The translations under genes and the position numbers were made by a program. The notes under the pieces were generated by a model. That model was not told the DNA's origin, searched no databases, and saw only the letters and a program-made list of their open reading frames with translations. Shown in pieces: positions 35,584 through 42,394 of a DNA stretch of 64,000 bases. This DNA is from Actinotalea sp. Marseille-Q4924 (GTDB taxonomy: Bacteria > Actinomycetota > Actinomycetes > Actinomycetales > Cellulomonadaceae), in assembly GCF_916618755.1 (NCBI RefSeq), contig NZ_CAKAKB010000006.1, positions 62,001-126,000 of the forward strand, in the 5' to 3' direction. The first letter of the stretch is position 1; the number at the start of each line of letters is the position of its first letter.

Positions 35584-36503
35584 CGGACGACCTCCCGGAA
35601 GATCTCGGCGAGCGTCGGCACCACGGGGGCGAACTCGCGCACCGTGCCCGCGCGCTGGGCGGCCACCAGGACGTCCTGGTCGTCCGCGTCCTCGGTGAGG
35701 TCGGCGACCAGTCGACCGCGCTCCGCGCGCACCGCGACGACCCCCGGCACGCCGGCCAGGAGGTCCGGCCCCGCGGTGGTCACCGAGCCGGGCGCCCCAC
35801 CGGGCACCTCCACGCACACCCGCAGCCGGCGCGCGGTGTGCGCGGCGCGGACCTCGTCGGCCGAGCCCGCCGCGACGACCCGGCCGTGGTCGACGATCAC
35901 CACGTCGTCGCAGAGCCGCTCCACGAGCTCGAGCTGGTGGGAGGAGAAGAGCACGGGGACGCCGGTGCCCGAGCGCTCGCGCAGGAGCGTGGCCATCGCG
36001 TCGACGGCGAGGGGGTCCAGCCCGGAGAACGGCTCGTCGAGCACGAGCGCGACGGGGTCGTGCACGAGCGCCGCCGCGACCTGCACGCGCTGCTGGTTGC
36101 CGAGCGACAGGGTCTGCAGGGGCTCGCCGGCCCGGTCCTCGAGGCCCAGCTGCGCCAGCAGCGCCTCGGCGCGGCCGCGCGCCACCCCGGCGCGCAGTCC
36201 GTGCACGCGACCGAGGTACACGAGCTGCTCGAGGACCGGCATCTTGGGGTAGAGGCCCCGCTCCTCCGGCATGTAGCCGAAGCGCCGCCGGTCGGCCCGG
36301 GTCACGGGACGCTCGCCCCAGGTCACCGTGCCGGAGTCCGGCGCCAGCACCCCGACGACGATCCGCATCGCCGTCGTCTTGCCCGCGCCGTTGGCCCCGA
36401 TGAACCCCGTGACGCGTCCGGGTCGCACGGTGAACGTCACGTCGTCCAGCGCCCGCCGTTCGCCGAACGTGCGGGTGACGCCGGCCAGCCGCAGCTCGTG
36501 CAC
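35580..36503 (-). CDS. ABC exporter ATPase (NatA-like)
   Basis: The product has 307 residues. Walker A is GANGAGKTTAMR, the signature is LSLGNQQRVQVAAALV (with LSLGN in place of LSGGQ), Walker B is LVLDEPFSGLDP and the H-loop lies in LFSSHQ. GYMPEERGLYPKMPV is typical of the NatA/YhaQ group. The C-terminal 80 residues form a small accessory domain. The GTG at 36503 is chosen because AAGGGAG sits five bases upstream. The stop overlaps the permease start. Confidence 0.9.
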   Translation of the reverse strand: MHELRLAGVTRTFGERRALDDVTFTVRPGRVTGFIGANGAGKTTAMRIVVGVLAPDSGTVTWGERPVTRADRRRFGYMPEERGLYPKMPVLEQLVYLGRVHGLRAGVARGRAEALLAQLGLEDRAGEPLQTLSLGNQQRVQVAAALVHDPVALVLDEPFSGLDPLAVDAMATLLRERSGTGVPVLFSSHQLELVERLCDDVVIVDHGRVVAAGSADEVRAAHTARRLRVCVEVPGGAPGSVTTAGPDLLAGVPGVVAVRAERGRLVADLTEDADDQDVLVAAQRAGTVREFAPVVPTLAEIFREVVR

Positions 36504-36630
36504 CGTGACTCCCTTCTGCCCGGTCGACCCTATCGCCGCCGGAACCACCGGCCGCCGCGGCCCTCAGCCGCCCGGGTGGGCCGGCCGTCCCGGACCGGGA
36601 CCTTCGTCCCGGGTGCCCGCGGGCGCCCGG

Positions 36631-36647
36631 TGCCTACGGTCGCCGGA
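36631..36647 (+). promoter_or_regulatory. Probable leaderless promoter of the YwiC-like gene
   Basis: A -10-like TACGGT (36635-36640) ends six bases before the ATG at 36647, and no Shine-Dalgarno sequence intervenes. This spacing puts the transcription start at or next to the start codon. Confidence 0.45.
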
Positions 36648-37513
36648 TGCGCAGCCCCGCGACGCCGCACCTCACCGCGGGCAGGCCGTCGGCCCGCCCG
36701 TCGGACGGTCCTCGACGACGGCGCCGCGGGCCAGGGTGGGTCCCCCAGCAGCACGGCGCGTGGGCGATGCTCGTCGCCCCGCCGGTCGTCGGTGCCCTCG
36801 TCGCCGGGCCGCGGTGGCAGCACGCCCTGCTGCTGCTCGTGTGGCTCGTCGGCTTCTGCGCGTACAACGCCGCGGGTCTGTGGCTCAAGGCCCGACGCCG
36901 CCCGCGCTGGCTGCCACCGGTGCGGGCCTACGGGGCCGCGACCGTCGTCCTCGGGGGGCTGCTGGTCGCGACGGCACCGTCGCTGCTCACGTGGGCCCTC
37001 GCCTACGCCCCGCTGCTCGCGGCCAGCCTCGGCTACTCGGCACGCCGGGACGAGCGGTCGCTGGCGAACGACCTGCTGACGGTCGTCGCCGCGGGGCTCA
37101 TGGTCGTCGTCGCCGCGGGGGTGCCGGTCGCTGCGGGGCCCACGGGGGCCGGGACCTGGTTCCCCGGCGCCGACGACGCGCACGCGTGGGCCCTCGCCGC
37201 GACGTTCGTGGCGTACTTCGCCGGCACCGTCCTCTACGTCAAGACGATGATCCGCGAGCGCGGCAACCGCGCCATGCTGCGCAGCTCGGTGCTGTTCCAC
37301 GCCGCGCTGCCCGTCCTGCTGCTCGGCACCGCGGCACTCGTGCCGGCGGTGGGGCGGCTGCTGCCGGTCCCGACGCTGGCGGTGCTCCTGGCCCTGCTGG
37401 CCGTCCGCGCCGTCGTCGTCCCGCTGCGGTGGCCGACCGCCACGCCGAAGGCCGTGGGGATCGGGGAGATCGTCGCGACGACCGCGCTCGTCGTCGTCCT
37501 GCTGGCCGGCTGA
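36647..37513 (+). CDS. YwiC-like integral membrane protein
   Basis: The product has 288 residues and about 8 membrane segments. WVPQQHGAWAMLVAPPVVGAL near the N-terminus, YNAAGLWLKARRR, SLANDLLTVVAAGLMVV and TVLYVKTMIRERGN match the YwiC-like family. That family is named from Bacillus subtilis ywiC, near the nitrate reductase genes, but its function is unknown. Some sequence features recall UbiA-like prenyltransferases. A Pro/Arg-rich tail of about 30 residues precedes the first segment. It is divergent from the NatA-like gene and convergent with pyrE. Confidence 0.8.
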   Translation: MRSPATPHLTAGRPSARPSDGPRRRRRGPGWVPQQHGAWAMLVAPPVVGALVAGPRWQHALLLLVWLVGFCAYNAAGLWLKARRRPRWLPPVRAYGAATVVLGGLLVATAPSLLTWALAYAPLLAASLGYSARRDERSLANDLLTVVAAGLMVVVAAGVPVAAGPTGAGTWFPGADDAHAWALAATFVAYFAGTVLYVKTMIRERGNRAMLRSSVLFHAALPVLLLGTAALVPAVGRLLPVPTLAVLLALLAVRAVVVPLRWPTATPKAVGIGEIVATTALVVVLLAG

Positions 37514-37527
37514 CCCCGGGCGGTCAG
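37510..37527. terminator. Short inverted repeat at convergent stops of the YwiC-like gene and pyrE
   Basis: CTGACC and GGTCAG pair around a six-base loop (CCGGGC). The arms include both stop codons. At only 6 bp it is a weak terminator candidate. Confidence 0.3.
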
Positions 37528-38108
37528 GCCAGGCCGAGGTCCTCGAGGCCGAACACGGACACGTAGGGCAGGCCCTCCGCCTCCACGCGCTCCTTGGCAC
37601 CGGTCCCCCGGTCCACGATCACGGCGACGCCGACCACCTCCGCGCCCGCCTCGCGCAGCGCCTCGACGGCGGTGAGGACGGAGCCGCCCGTGGTGGAGGT
37701 GTCCTCGACGGCGACGACTCGGCGTCCGGCCACGTCCGGGCCCTCGATGCGGCGCTGCAGGCCGTGCGCCTTGCCCTCCTTGCGGACGACGAACGCGTCG
37801 AGGTCCTGCCCGCGGGCGGCCGCGGCGTGCAGCAGCGCGGCGGCCACGGGGTCCGCGCCCAGCGTCAGCCCTCCGACGGCCTCGACGTCCGCCGTGCCCA
37901 GCGCGTGCTCCTCGAGGACGTCGAGCAGCACGTGGCCCACCAGCGGAGCCGCCCGGTGGTGCAGCGTCACCCGGCGCAGGTCGACGTAGTAGTCGGCCTC
38001 CTTGCCGGAGGAGAGCGTCACGCGGCCGCGGACGACGGCGAGCTCGCGGATGAGGTCGCGCAGCTGCTCGCGCGGGGTGGGGCTGAGGACCAGGTCGTCG
38101 GTGCGCAC
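37524..38108 (-). CDS. pyrE: Orotate phosphoribosyltransferase
   Basis: The product has 194 residues. It condenses orotate with PRPP to form OMP in pyrimidine synthesis. The PRPP-binding motif is VVAVEDTSTTGGSVLTAVEALREAG; LSSGKEADYYVDLRRVTL and VGGLTLGADPVAAAL are typical of bacterial PyrE. The start is a GTG at 38108. The isochorismatase-family and SDR genes upstream (gaps of 31 and 23 bp) probably share its transcript. Confidence 0.95.
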   Translation of the reverse strand: MRTDDLVLSPTPREQLRDLIRELAVVRGRVTLSSGKEADYYVDLRRVTLHHRAAPLVGHVLLDVLEEHALGTADVEAVGGLTLGADPVAAALLHAAAARGQDLDAFVVRKEGKAHGLQRRIEGPDVAGRRVVAVEDTSTTGGSVLTAVEALREAGAEVVGVAVIVDRGTGAKERVEAEGLPYVSVFGLEDLGLA

Positions 38109-38139
38109 GCTCGCAGGTTAGTGGGCGGGGCCGACGCGT

Positions 38140-38706
38140 CTACCCGACGCCCACGACGTCGTCTGTCGTGACGACCGTGGCGAACTCGCCGTCGAGGTTG
38201 GTGGCCGTGACGTGGCGGAGCGTCTCGGCGGGCACGACGCTCCCGTCCGGCGCCACGCGGTCGAACGTGTGCGTCGCGTCGAGCACGAAGAGCGTGTCGA
38301 AGCCGAGGTTCCCCGCGACCCGCGCCGTCGTCTCGCAGCAGTGGTTGGTCGTGATGCCGCAGACGACGACGCCGGTGAGCCCCTGCGCCCGGAGCCACAC
38401 CTCGAGGTCGGGCGTGCCGTGGAAGGAGGAGTTGACGGTCTTGATGACGAGGAGGTCTGGCTCCGCCGGGACGAGCGGCAGCAGGTCGTTGCCGGGTTGG
38501 CCCGGCCGCAGCGGCGAGTCCGGGGACACGGAGTCGTGGCGGACGGCCACGACGGGACGGCCCGCCTCGCGCCACGCTCGCACCAGGCGCTCGACGTTCG
38601 CCTCGCACGCCGGGTTGTCCCGGCGCCCCCAGGACGGGTCGGCGAAGCCCCGCTGCACGTCGACGACGACGAGCGCGTGCCGGGACAGGTCCCTCGGTCG
38701 GTCCAT
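38140..38706 (-). CDS. Isochorismatase-family cysteine hydrolase
   Basis: The product has 188 residues. The catalytic triad is visible: Asp in LVVVDVQRGF, Lys in VIKTVNSSF and Cys in ITTNHCCETTAR (the cis-peptide precedes this Cys). The family includes nicotinamidases, ureidoacrylate and N-carbamoyl hydrolases and true isochorismatases. Neither a nicotinamidase metal site (DxHxxxH) nor an aryl-carrier domain is present. It lies between an SDR gene and pyrE. A role in pyrimidine breakdown (RutB-like) is conceivable but not supported by other rut genes here. Confidence 0.88.
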   Translation of the reverse strand: MDRPRDLSRHALVVVDVQRGFADPSWGRRDNPACEANVERLVRAWREAGRPVVAVRHDSVSPDSPLRPGQPGNDLLPLVPAEPDLLVIKTVNSSFHGTPDLEVWLRAQGLTGVVVCGITTNHCCETTARVAGNLGFDTLFVLDATHTFDRVAPDGSVVPAETLRHVTATNLDGEFATVVTTDDVVGVG

Positions 38707-38729
38707 GGCCGCACGCTAGCGCGGCCCGC

Positions 38730-39536
38730 TCACTCCGTCGTCTGCGGTTCCTTCGCCTCGTTCTCGCGGACCTTGGCGAGGAGCTTGCCCTCGCCGGACA
38801 GCGCCCGGATCACCGAGCGCGGCAGCAGCCGCGCGATGACCGCGACGGCCTCGTACCGCAGGCTGGGCACGGAGACGACGGCGCCGCGGCGGACGTCCGC
38901 GAGGGCCGTGGCCACGACCCGCTCGGCGTCGAGCCACGCGATGCCGGGCATGTTGTCCCGGTGCAGGCCCGCGCGCTGGTGGAACTCCGTGTGGACGAAG
39001 CCGGGGCACAGCGCCGTCGCGGTGACACCCGTGCCGGAGAGCTCGACGGCGAGCGCCTCGGTGAAGACCTTCACCCAGGACTTGTGCGCCGAGTACGCGC
39101 CCATGGTGGCGAACGCCGACACCGACGAGACGTTGAGCACCGCACCGCGCCCGCGGGGGACCATCGCGTTGACCGCGGCGTGGCTGAGGACCAGCACCGC
39201 GCGCACCATCACCTCGAGCCCGTGCTCCTGCACGTCGAGGTCACCACCGACGAACTTCTGCCTGAGCCCGAAGCCGGCGTTGTTGACGAGCAGGCCGACC
39301 GGGCGCTCCGTCGAGCGCAGCCGCTCCGCGACCCGCTCGACGTCCTCGTGCACGGACAGGTCGGCCGGCAGCACCTCGACGTGGATGCCGGCGGCGGCGT
39401 GCAGCTGGCCGGCGACCCGCTCGAGGCGCTCGCGGTCGCGGGCGACGAGGACGAGGTCGTGACGAGCCGTGGCGAGCTGCCAGGCGAACTCCAGGCCTAG
39501 GCCCGCGCTCGCTCCGGTGATCAGTGCGGTACCCAT
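38730..39536 (-). CDS. Short-chain dehydrogenase/reductase (YqjQ/DltE-like)
   Basis: The product has 268 residues. The nucleotide loop is ITGASAGLGLEFA, then VNNAGFGLRQKF and the catalytic YSAHKSWVKVFTEAL. CPGFVHTEFHQRAG and a C-terminal amphipathic stretch (VIARLLPRSVIRALSG) match the acyl-reductase-like SDR subgroup. It is the first gene of the SDR-isochorismatase-pyrE unit and is divergent from xthA. The substrate is unknown. Confidence 0.86.
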   Translation of the reverse strand: MGTALITGASAGLGLEFAWQLATARHDLVLVARDRERLERVAGQLHAAAGIHVEVLPADLSVHEDVERVAERLRSTERPVGLLVNNAGFGLRQKFVGGDLDVQEHGLEVMVRAVLVLSHAAVNAMVPRGRGAVLNVSSVSAFATMGAYSAHKSWVKVFTEALAVELSGTGVTATALCPGFVHTEFHQRAGLHRDNMPGIAWLDAERVVATALADVRRGAVVSVPSLRYEAVAVIARLLPRSVIRALSGEGKLLAKVRENEAKEPQTTE

Positions 39537-39584
39537 GCGGCCAGCCTACGGGCGGACGCCGCGGGCCGTGTCGGTGCCGGACGG

Positions 39585-39601
39585 TAGCGTCCGGACCCAT
39601 G
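39585..39601 (+). promoter_or_regulatory. Probable leaderless promoter of xthA
   Basis: TAGCGT (39585-39590) lies eight bases before the ATG at 39599 with no ribosome binding site between them. The same arrangement precedes the DUF222, YwiC-like and DUF4190 genes. Confidence 0.5.
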
Positions 39602-40408
39602 CGGATCGCGACGTGGAACGTCAACTCGGTGCGCGCGCGGGCGGACCGTGCGGTGGCCTGGCTGGAGCGGACCGGGACGGACGTGCTGGCCCTGCAGGAG
39701 ACCAAGTGCCGGGACGAGCAGTTCCCGTACTCCGTGTTCGAGGCAGCCGGGTACGAGGTCGTCCACGCGGGGACGAGCCAGTGGAACGGCGTCGCGATCG
39801 TCTCGCGCGTGGGTCTGGCCGACGTCGAGGTCGGGTTCCCCGGGCAGCCCCCGTACGGGGACGAGGACCCGGTCGTCGAGGCCCGCGCGATCGGGGCCAC
39901 GTGCGGTGGGGTGCGGGTGTGGAGCCTGTACGTGCCGCACGGCCGGGAGCCCGGCCACCCGCACTACGCGTACAAGCTGCAGTGGCTGGAGCAGCTGCGG
40001 CTCGCGGCCCGCTCCTGGCTCGACGGGGCGACGGGCGACCCGCGGGCGCCGATCGCCCTCGTCGGGGACTGGAACGTCATCCCCTACGACACGGACGTCT
40101 ACGACGCCTCGGCGTTCGAGGGGCACACGCACGTCACGGAGCCGGAGCGGCGGGCCTTCTTCGCCTTCGAGGAGGCCGGCTACACCGAGGTGTCGCGGCG
40201 GCACGTGCCCACGGAGCACACCTACACCTACTGGGACTACCAGCAGCTGTGCTTCCCGAAGAACAAGGGTCTGCGCATCGACTTCACGTGGACGTCCCCC
40301 GCCCTGACCGCTCGTGTCGGCGGCGTCTCGATCGACCGGGAGGAGCGCAAGGGCAAGGGCGCGTCGGACCACGTCCCCGTCGTGGTCGACCTGGTGCCGG
40401 AGCCCTGA
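39599..40408 (+). CDS. xthA: Exodeoxyribonuclease III / AP endonuclease
   Basis: The product has 269 residues. MRIATWNVNSVRAR, LQETKC, WNGVAIVSR, VGDWNVIPYDTDVYD, RIDFTW and GASDHVPVVVDL trace the exonuclease III family with its metal-binding and catalytic residues. It cleaves DNA at abasic sites and degrades 3' ends during base-excision repair. The ATG at 39599 starts exactly at the conserved motif. A terminator-like hairpin starts at its stop codon. Confidence 0.95.
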   Translation: MRIATWNVNSVRARADRAVAWLERTGTDVLALQETKCRDEQFPYSVFEAAGYEVVHAGTSQWNGVAIVSRVGLADVEVGFPGQPPYGDEDPVVEARAIGATCGGVRVWSLYVPHGREPGHPHYAYKLQWLEQLRLAARSWLDGATGDPRAPIALVGDWNVIPYDTDVYDASAFEGHTHVTEPERRAFFAFEEAGYTEVSRRHVPTEHTYTYWDYQQLCFPKNKGLRIDFTWTSPALTARVGGVSIDREERKGKGASDHVPVVVDLVPEP

Positions 40409-40440
40409 CGGCGCCGTGCGGACGGGCTCGACGGCGCCGT
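40408..40440 (+). terminator. Hairpin downstream of xthA
   Basis: The palindrome ACGGCGCCGT occurs at 40408-40417 and again at 40431-40440. Each half can fold alone, or the two can pair as a 10-bp stem with a 13-base loop. It follows the xthA stop and precedes the next gene's promoter. Confidence 0.4.
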
Positions 40441-40473
40441 GTCGGATGCCTGATCGTGCCGTGCCCCTGCCGC

Positions 40474-40489
40474 TAGCGTTGACCGTGTG
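40474..40489 (+). promoter_or_regulatory. Probable leaderless promoter of the DUF4190 gene
   Basis: TAGCGT (40474-40479) ends seven bases before the GTG at 40487; no Shine-Dalgarno sequence is present. Confidence 0.45.
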
Positions 40490-41107
40490 AGCACGCCGCA
40501 GGGGACAGGGTGGACGCCGGAGCCGGTGCCGCCGTGGCAGGGTCCGGGCACCGCGCCGCCGCCGCCTCCGGGGCCCGCGGGCGACGCCGCGCCTCCCCCG
40601 CCGCCCTGGCAGTCGTCACAGCCGGCCCCCGTGTGGGCGCCCGGCACCGGCGCACCCCTCGGCCCCGGCGCCGCGGCGCCGTCGGTGACGACCTCCACCT
40701 GGGGGTCCTCCGCCGCGCCGGCCGCCGACCCCTATGCCGGGATCGACCCCTTCCGCACCGACGGGACCAGTCTGCTGCGCCCCCCGCCGACGGTCCCGGG
40801 AGCGCAGTACCGCCTCGACGCACCGACCGGCGCGTGGGGCCCGCCGCCCGTCTGGGCACCCCCGCCGCGGACGGACGGGCTGGCCGTCGCCTCCCTCGTC
40901 CTCGGCATCCTCGGTCTGCTGGTCTTCCCGCTGGTGCTCTCGCAGGTGGCACTCGTCCTGGGGATCGTCGGGATGCGGCGCGTCCGGCGCAGCGGCGACC
41001 AGGGCTTCGGCATGGCCGTCGCCGGGATCGTGCTCGGCTCCCTGGGGACGCTCGGCGTCCTGCTGCTGCTCGGCTTCTTCGCCTCGATCGCCTGGTGGGG
41101 CGTGTGA
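40487..41107 (+). CDS. DUF4190 membrane protein with Pro-rich cytoplasmic tail
   Basis: The product has 206 residues. The first 125 are extremely Pro/Gly/Ala-rich and disordered. Two membrane segments follow (about 130-155 and 172-200). They carry the DUF4190 pattern: DGLAVASLVLGILGLL, VLGIVGMRRVRRSGDQGFGMAVAGIVLGSLG. The start is a GTG. The next gene overlaps it as GTGA. DUF4190 proteins are widespread in Actinobacteria, of unknown function; the pairing with a septum-formation protein hints at cell-envelope work. Confidence 0.82.
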   Translation: MSTPQGTGWTPEPVPPWQGPGTAPPPPPGPAGDAAPPPPPWQSSQPAPVWAPGTGAPLGPGAAAPSVTTSTWGSSAAPAADPYAGIDPFRTDGTSLLRPPPTVPGAQYRLDAPTGAWGPPPVWAPPPRTDGLAVASLVLGILGLLVFPLVLSQVALVLGIVGMRRVRRSGDQGFGMAVAGIVLGSLGTLGVLLLLGFFASIAWWGV

Positions 41108-41685
41108 CGACGTCCCCGTCCGGCGGGCCGCCGCCGGGCTACTACCCGCAGGACGCGTACTACGCCCCCGGCTGGTCGGCACCGGTCGACGCGCCTCCCC
41201 CTCCCCGGGGACACCGCGGCGCCCGGACGGTCGTGCGGGTGCTGGCGGTCCTCGGCGTGGTGGCCCTCGTGGGTGTCGTGGGCGTGGGCGCGCGCACCTG
41301 GGCCGACTCCCGCCCGCTCGGAACGGTCTCGGGCGACGTCTCGGCGCATCCTCGCCAGCTCGTCGCCGGGCACTGCGTGCAGACGCTCCCGCCGGACGGC
41401 ACGGTGCGCCGGACGACCCTCGTCCCGTGCGACCGACCGCACGAGGCCGAGGTCCTGGCGACCCACCGCCACGCCGACGGTCCCTGGCCGGGGGACGCTC
41501 AGGTGCGCCGCGAGGCCGAGGCCGCCTGCGAGATGGACTCCGCCCAGCAGCAGGCGGGGGTCCAGCCGGTCGTGTGGGCACCGACCGAGGCGTCGTGGCG
41601 CCAGGGCGACCGCACGTCGCTCTGCCTCGCGTGGCTGCCCGGCCTGCGCGGCTCCTGGACCGAGGGGGACGTGCGGCTGCCCTGA
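41104..41685 (+). CDS. Membrane-anchored septum-formation (Septum_form) domain protein
   Basis: The product has 193 residues. A short Pro/Tyr-rich cytoplasmic part precedes one membrane segment (about 40-62). The extracytoplasmic domain has GHCVQTLP and LVPCDRPHEAEVLATH, then EAACEMDS and SLCLAWLP. These paired cysteines and the C-x-x-PHEAEV motif define the Septum_form domain. The GTG start overlaps the upstream stop by 4 bp. The family is inferred from actinobacterial septation studies; a direct role here is not shown. A second copy of the domain sits at 59073-59570. Confidence 0.78.
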   Translation: MTTSPSGGPPPGYYPQDAYYAPGWSAPVDAPPPPRGHRGARTVVRVLAVLGVVALVGVVGVGARTWADSRPLGTVSGDVSAHPRQLVAGHCVQTLPPDGTVRRTTLVPCDRPHEAEVLATHRHADGPWPGDAQVRREAEAACEMDSAQQQAGVQPVVWAPTEASWRQGDRTSLCLAWLPGLRGSWTEGDVRLP

Positions 41686-41703
41686 GCGCCGGCCGCGCGA
41701 CCG

Positions 41704-42297
41704 TCAGCCGTCGAGGTCCACGAGCAGCCGCAGCGCCGCCTCCAGCCCCGCCGCCACGTCGACCGAGTCCCGGTCGTGGAGCCACTGCACCTGAAGCCCG
41801 TCCCAGCAGGCGGTGAGGAGCACCGCGGCGGACACCGGGTCGACACCGGGACGCAGCAGCCCGTCCTCGGCCGCCTCGCGGAACGCCGTCGTCAGCTCGG
41901 CGCGCAGGCGCGCGTAGCGCCGGACGAAGAAGTCGTGGGCCGGGTGATCCGGTGCACCGGCCTCCGCGGACAGCACCGCGAACAGCTCCACCAGGCCGGG
42001 TGCCGCGGCGCTGGCGCGCGCGATCCGCAGGAGCGCCCGCAGGTGCGCGACCCCCGTGGCACCGACCGCGCCGGCCCGGGCGCCCTCGACGACGTCGCGC
42101 TCCTCGAGGACGGCCTGCAGGAGCGCCGCCTTGCTCGGGAAGTGGTGCAGCAGCCCCGGGTGGGACAGCCCGCAGCGCGCGGCGAGCTCGCGGAGGGTGG
42201 CCGAGCGATAGCCGACCTCGCCGAAGAGCCGGAGCGCCTCCGCCAGCACGACCTGCCGCGTCGCGCGTCCGCGTGCGTACCCGCCGTTCCTCTCCAT
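41704..42297 (-). CDS. TetR-family regulator next to the GH3 gene
   Basis: The product has 197 residues. The helix-turn-helix is RQVVLAEALRLFGEVGYRSATLRELAARCGLSHPGLLHHF (about residues 14-53). The C-terminal domain is helical with LRPGVDPVSAAVLLTACWDGLQ. It is divergent from the beta-glucosidase gene with 97 bp between them, so it probably controls that gene and itself. Some relatives control beta-glucoside use in Actinobacteria. The ligand is unknown. Confidence 0.88.
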   Translation of the reverse strand: MERNGGYARGRATRQVVLAEALRLFGEVGYRSATLRELAARCGLSHPGLLHHFPSKAALLQAVLEERDVVEGARAGAVGATGVAHLRALLRIARASAAAPGLVELFAVLSAEAGAPDHPAHDFFVRRYARLRAELTTAFREAAEDGLLRPGVDPVSAAVLLTACWDGLQVQWLHDRDSVDVAAGLEAALRLLVDLDG

Positions 42298-42330
42298 GCT
42301 GAATGCCTACCACTCGGTCGGGATCCGGTC

Positions 42331-42362
42331 TAGCCTGGTGCTCCCGCCGTCGGCAGCCGACG
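42331..42362 (+). promoter_or_regulatory. Promoter and candidate operator of the GH3 gene
   Basis: A -10-like TAGCCT lies at 42331-42336. It is followed by a perfect inverted repeat, CGTCGGC-A-GCCGACG (42348-42362), positioned over the expected transcription start. The repeat is the best operator candidate for the divergent TetR protein; no -35 is obvious. Confidence 0.45.
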
Positions 42363-42394
42363 CCGCGCGGCGGTCCGTCGTCCAGGGAGCCCGC

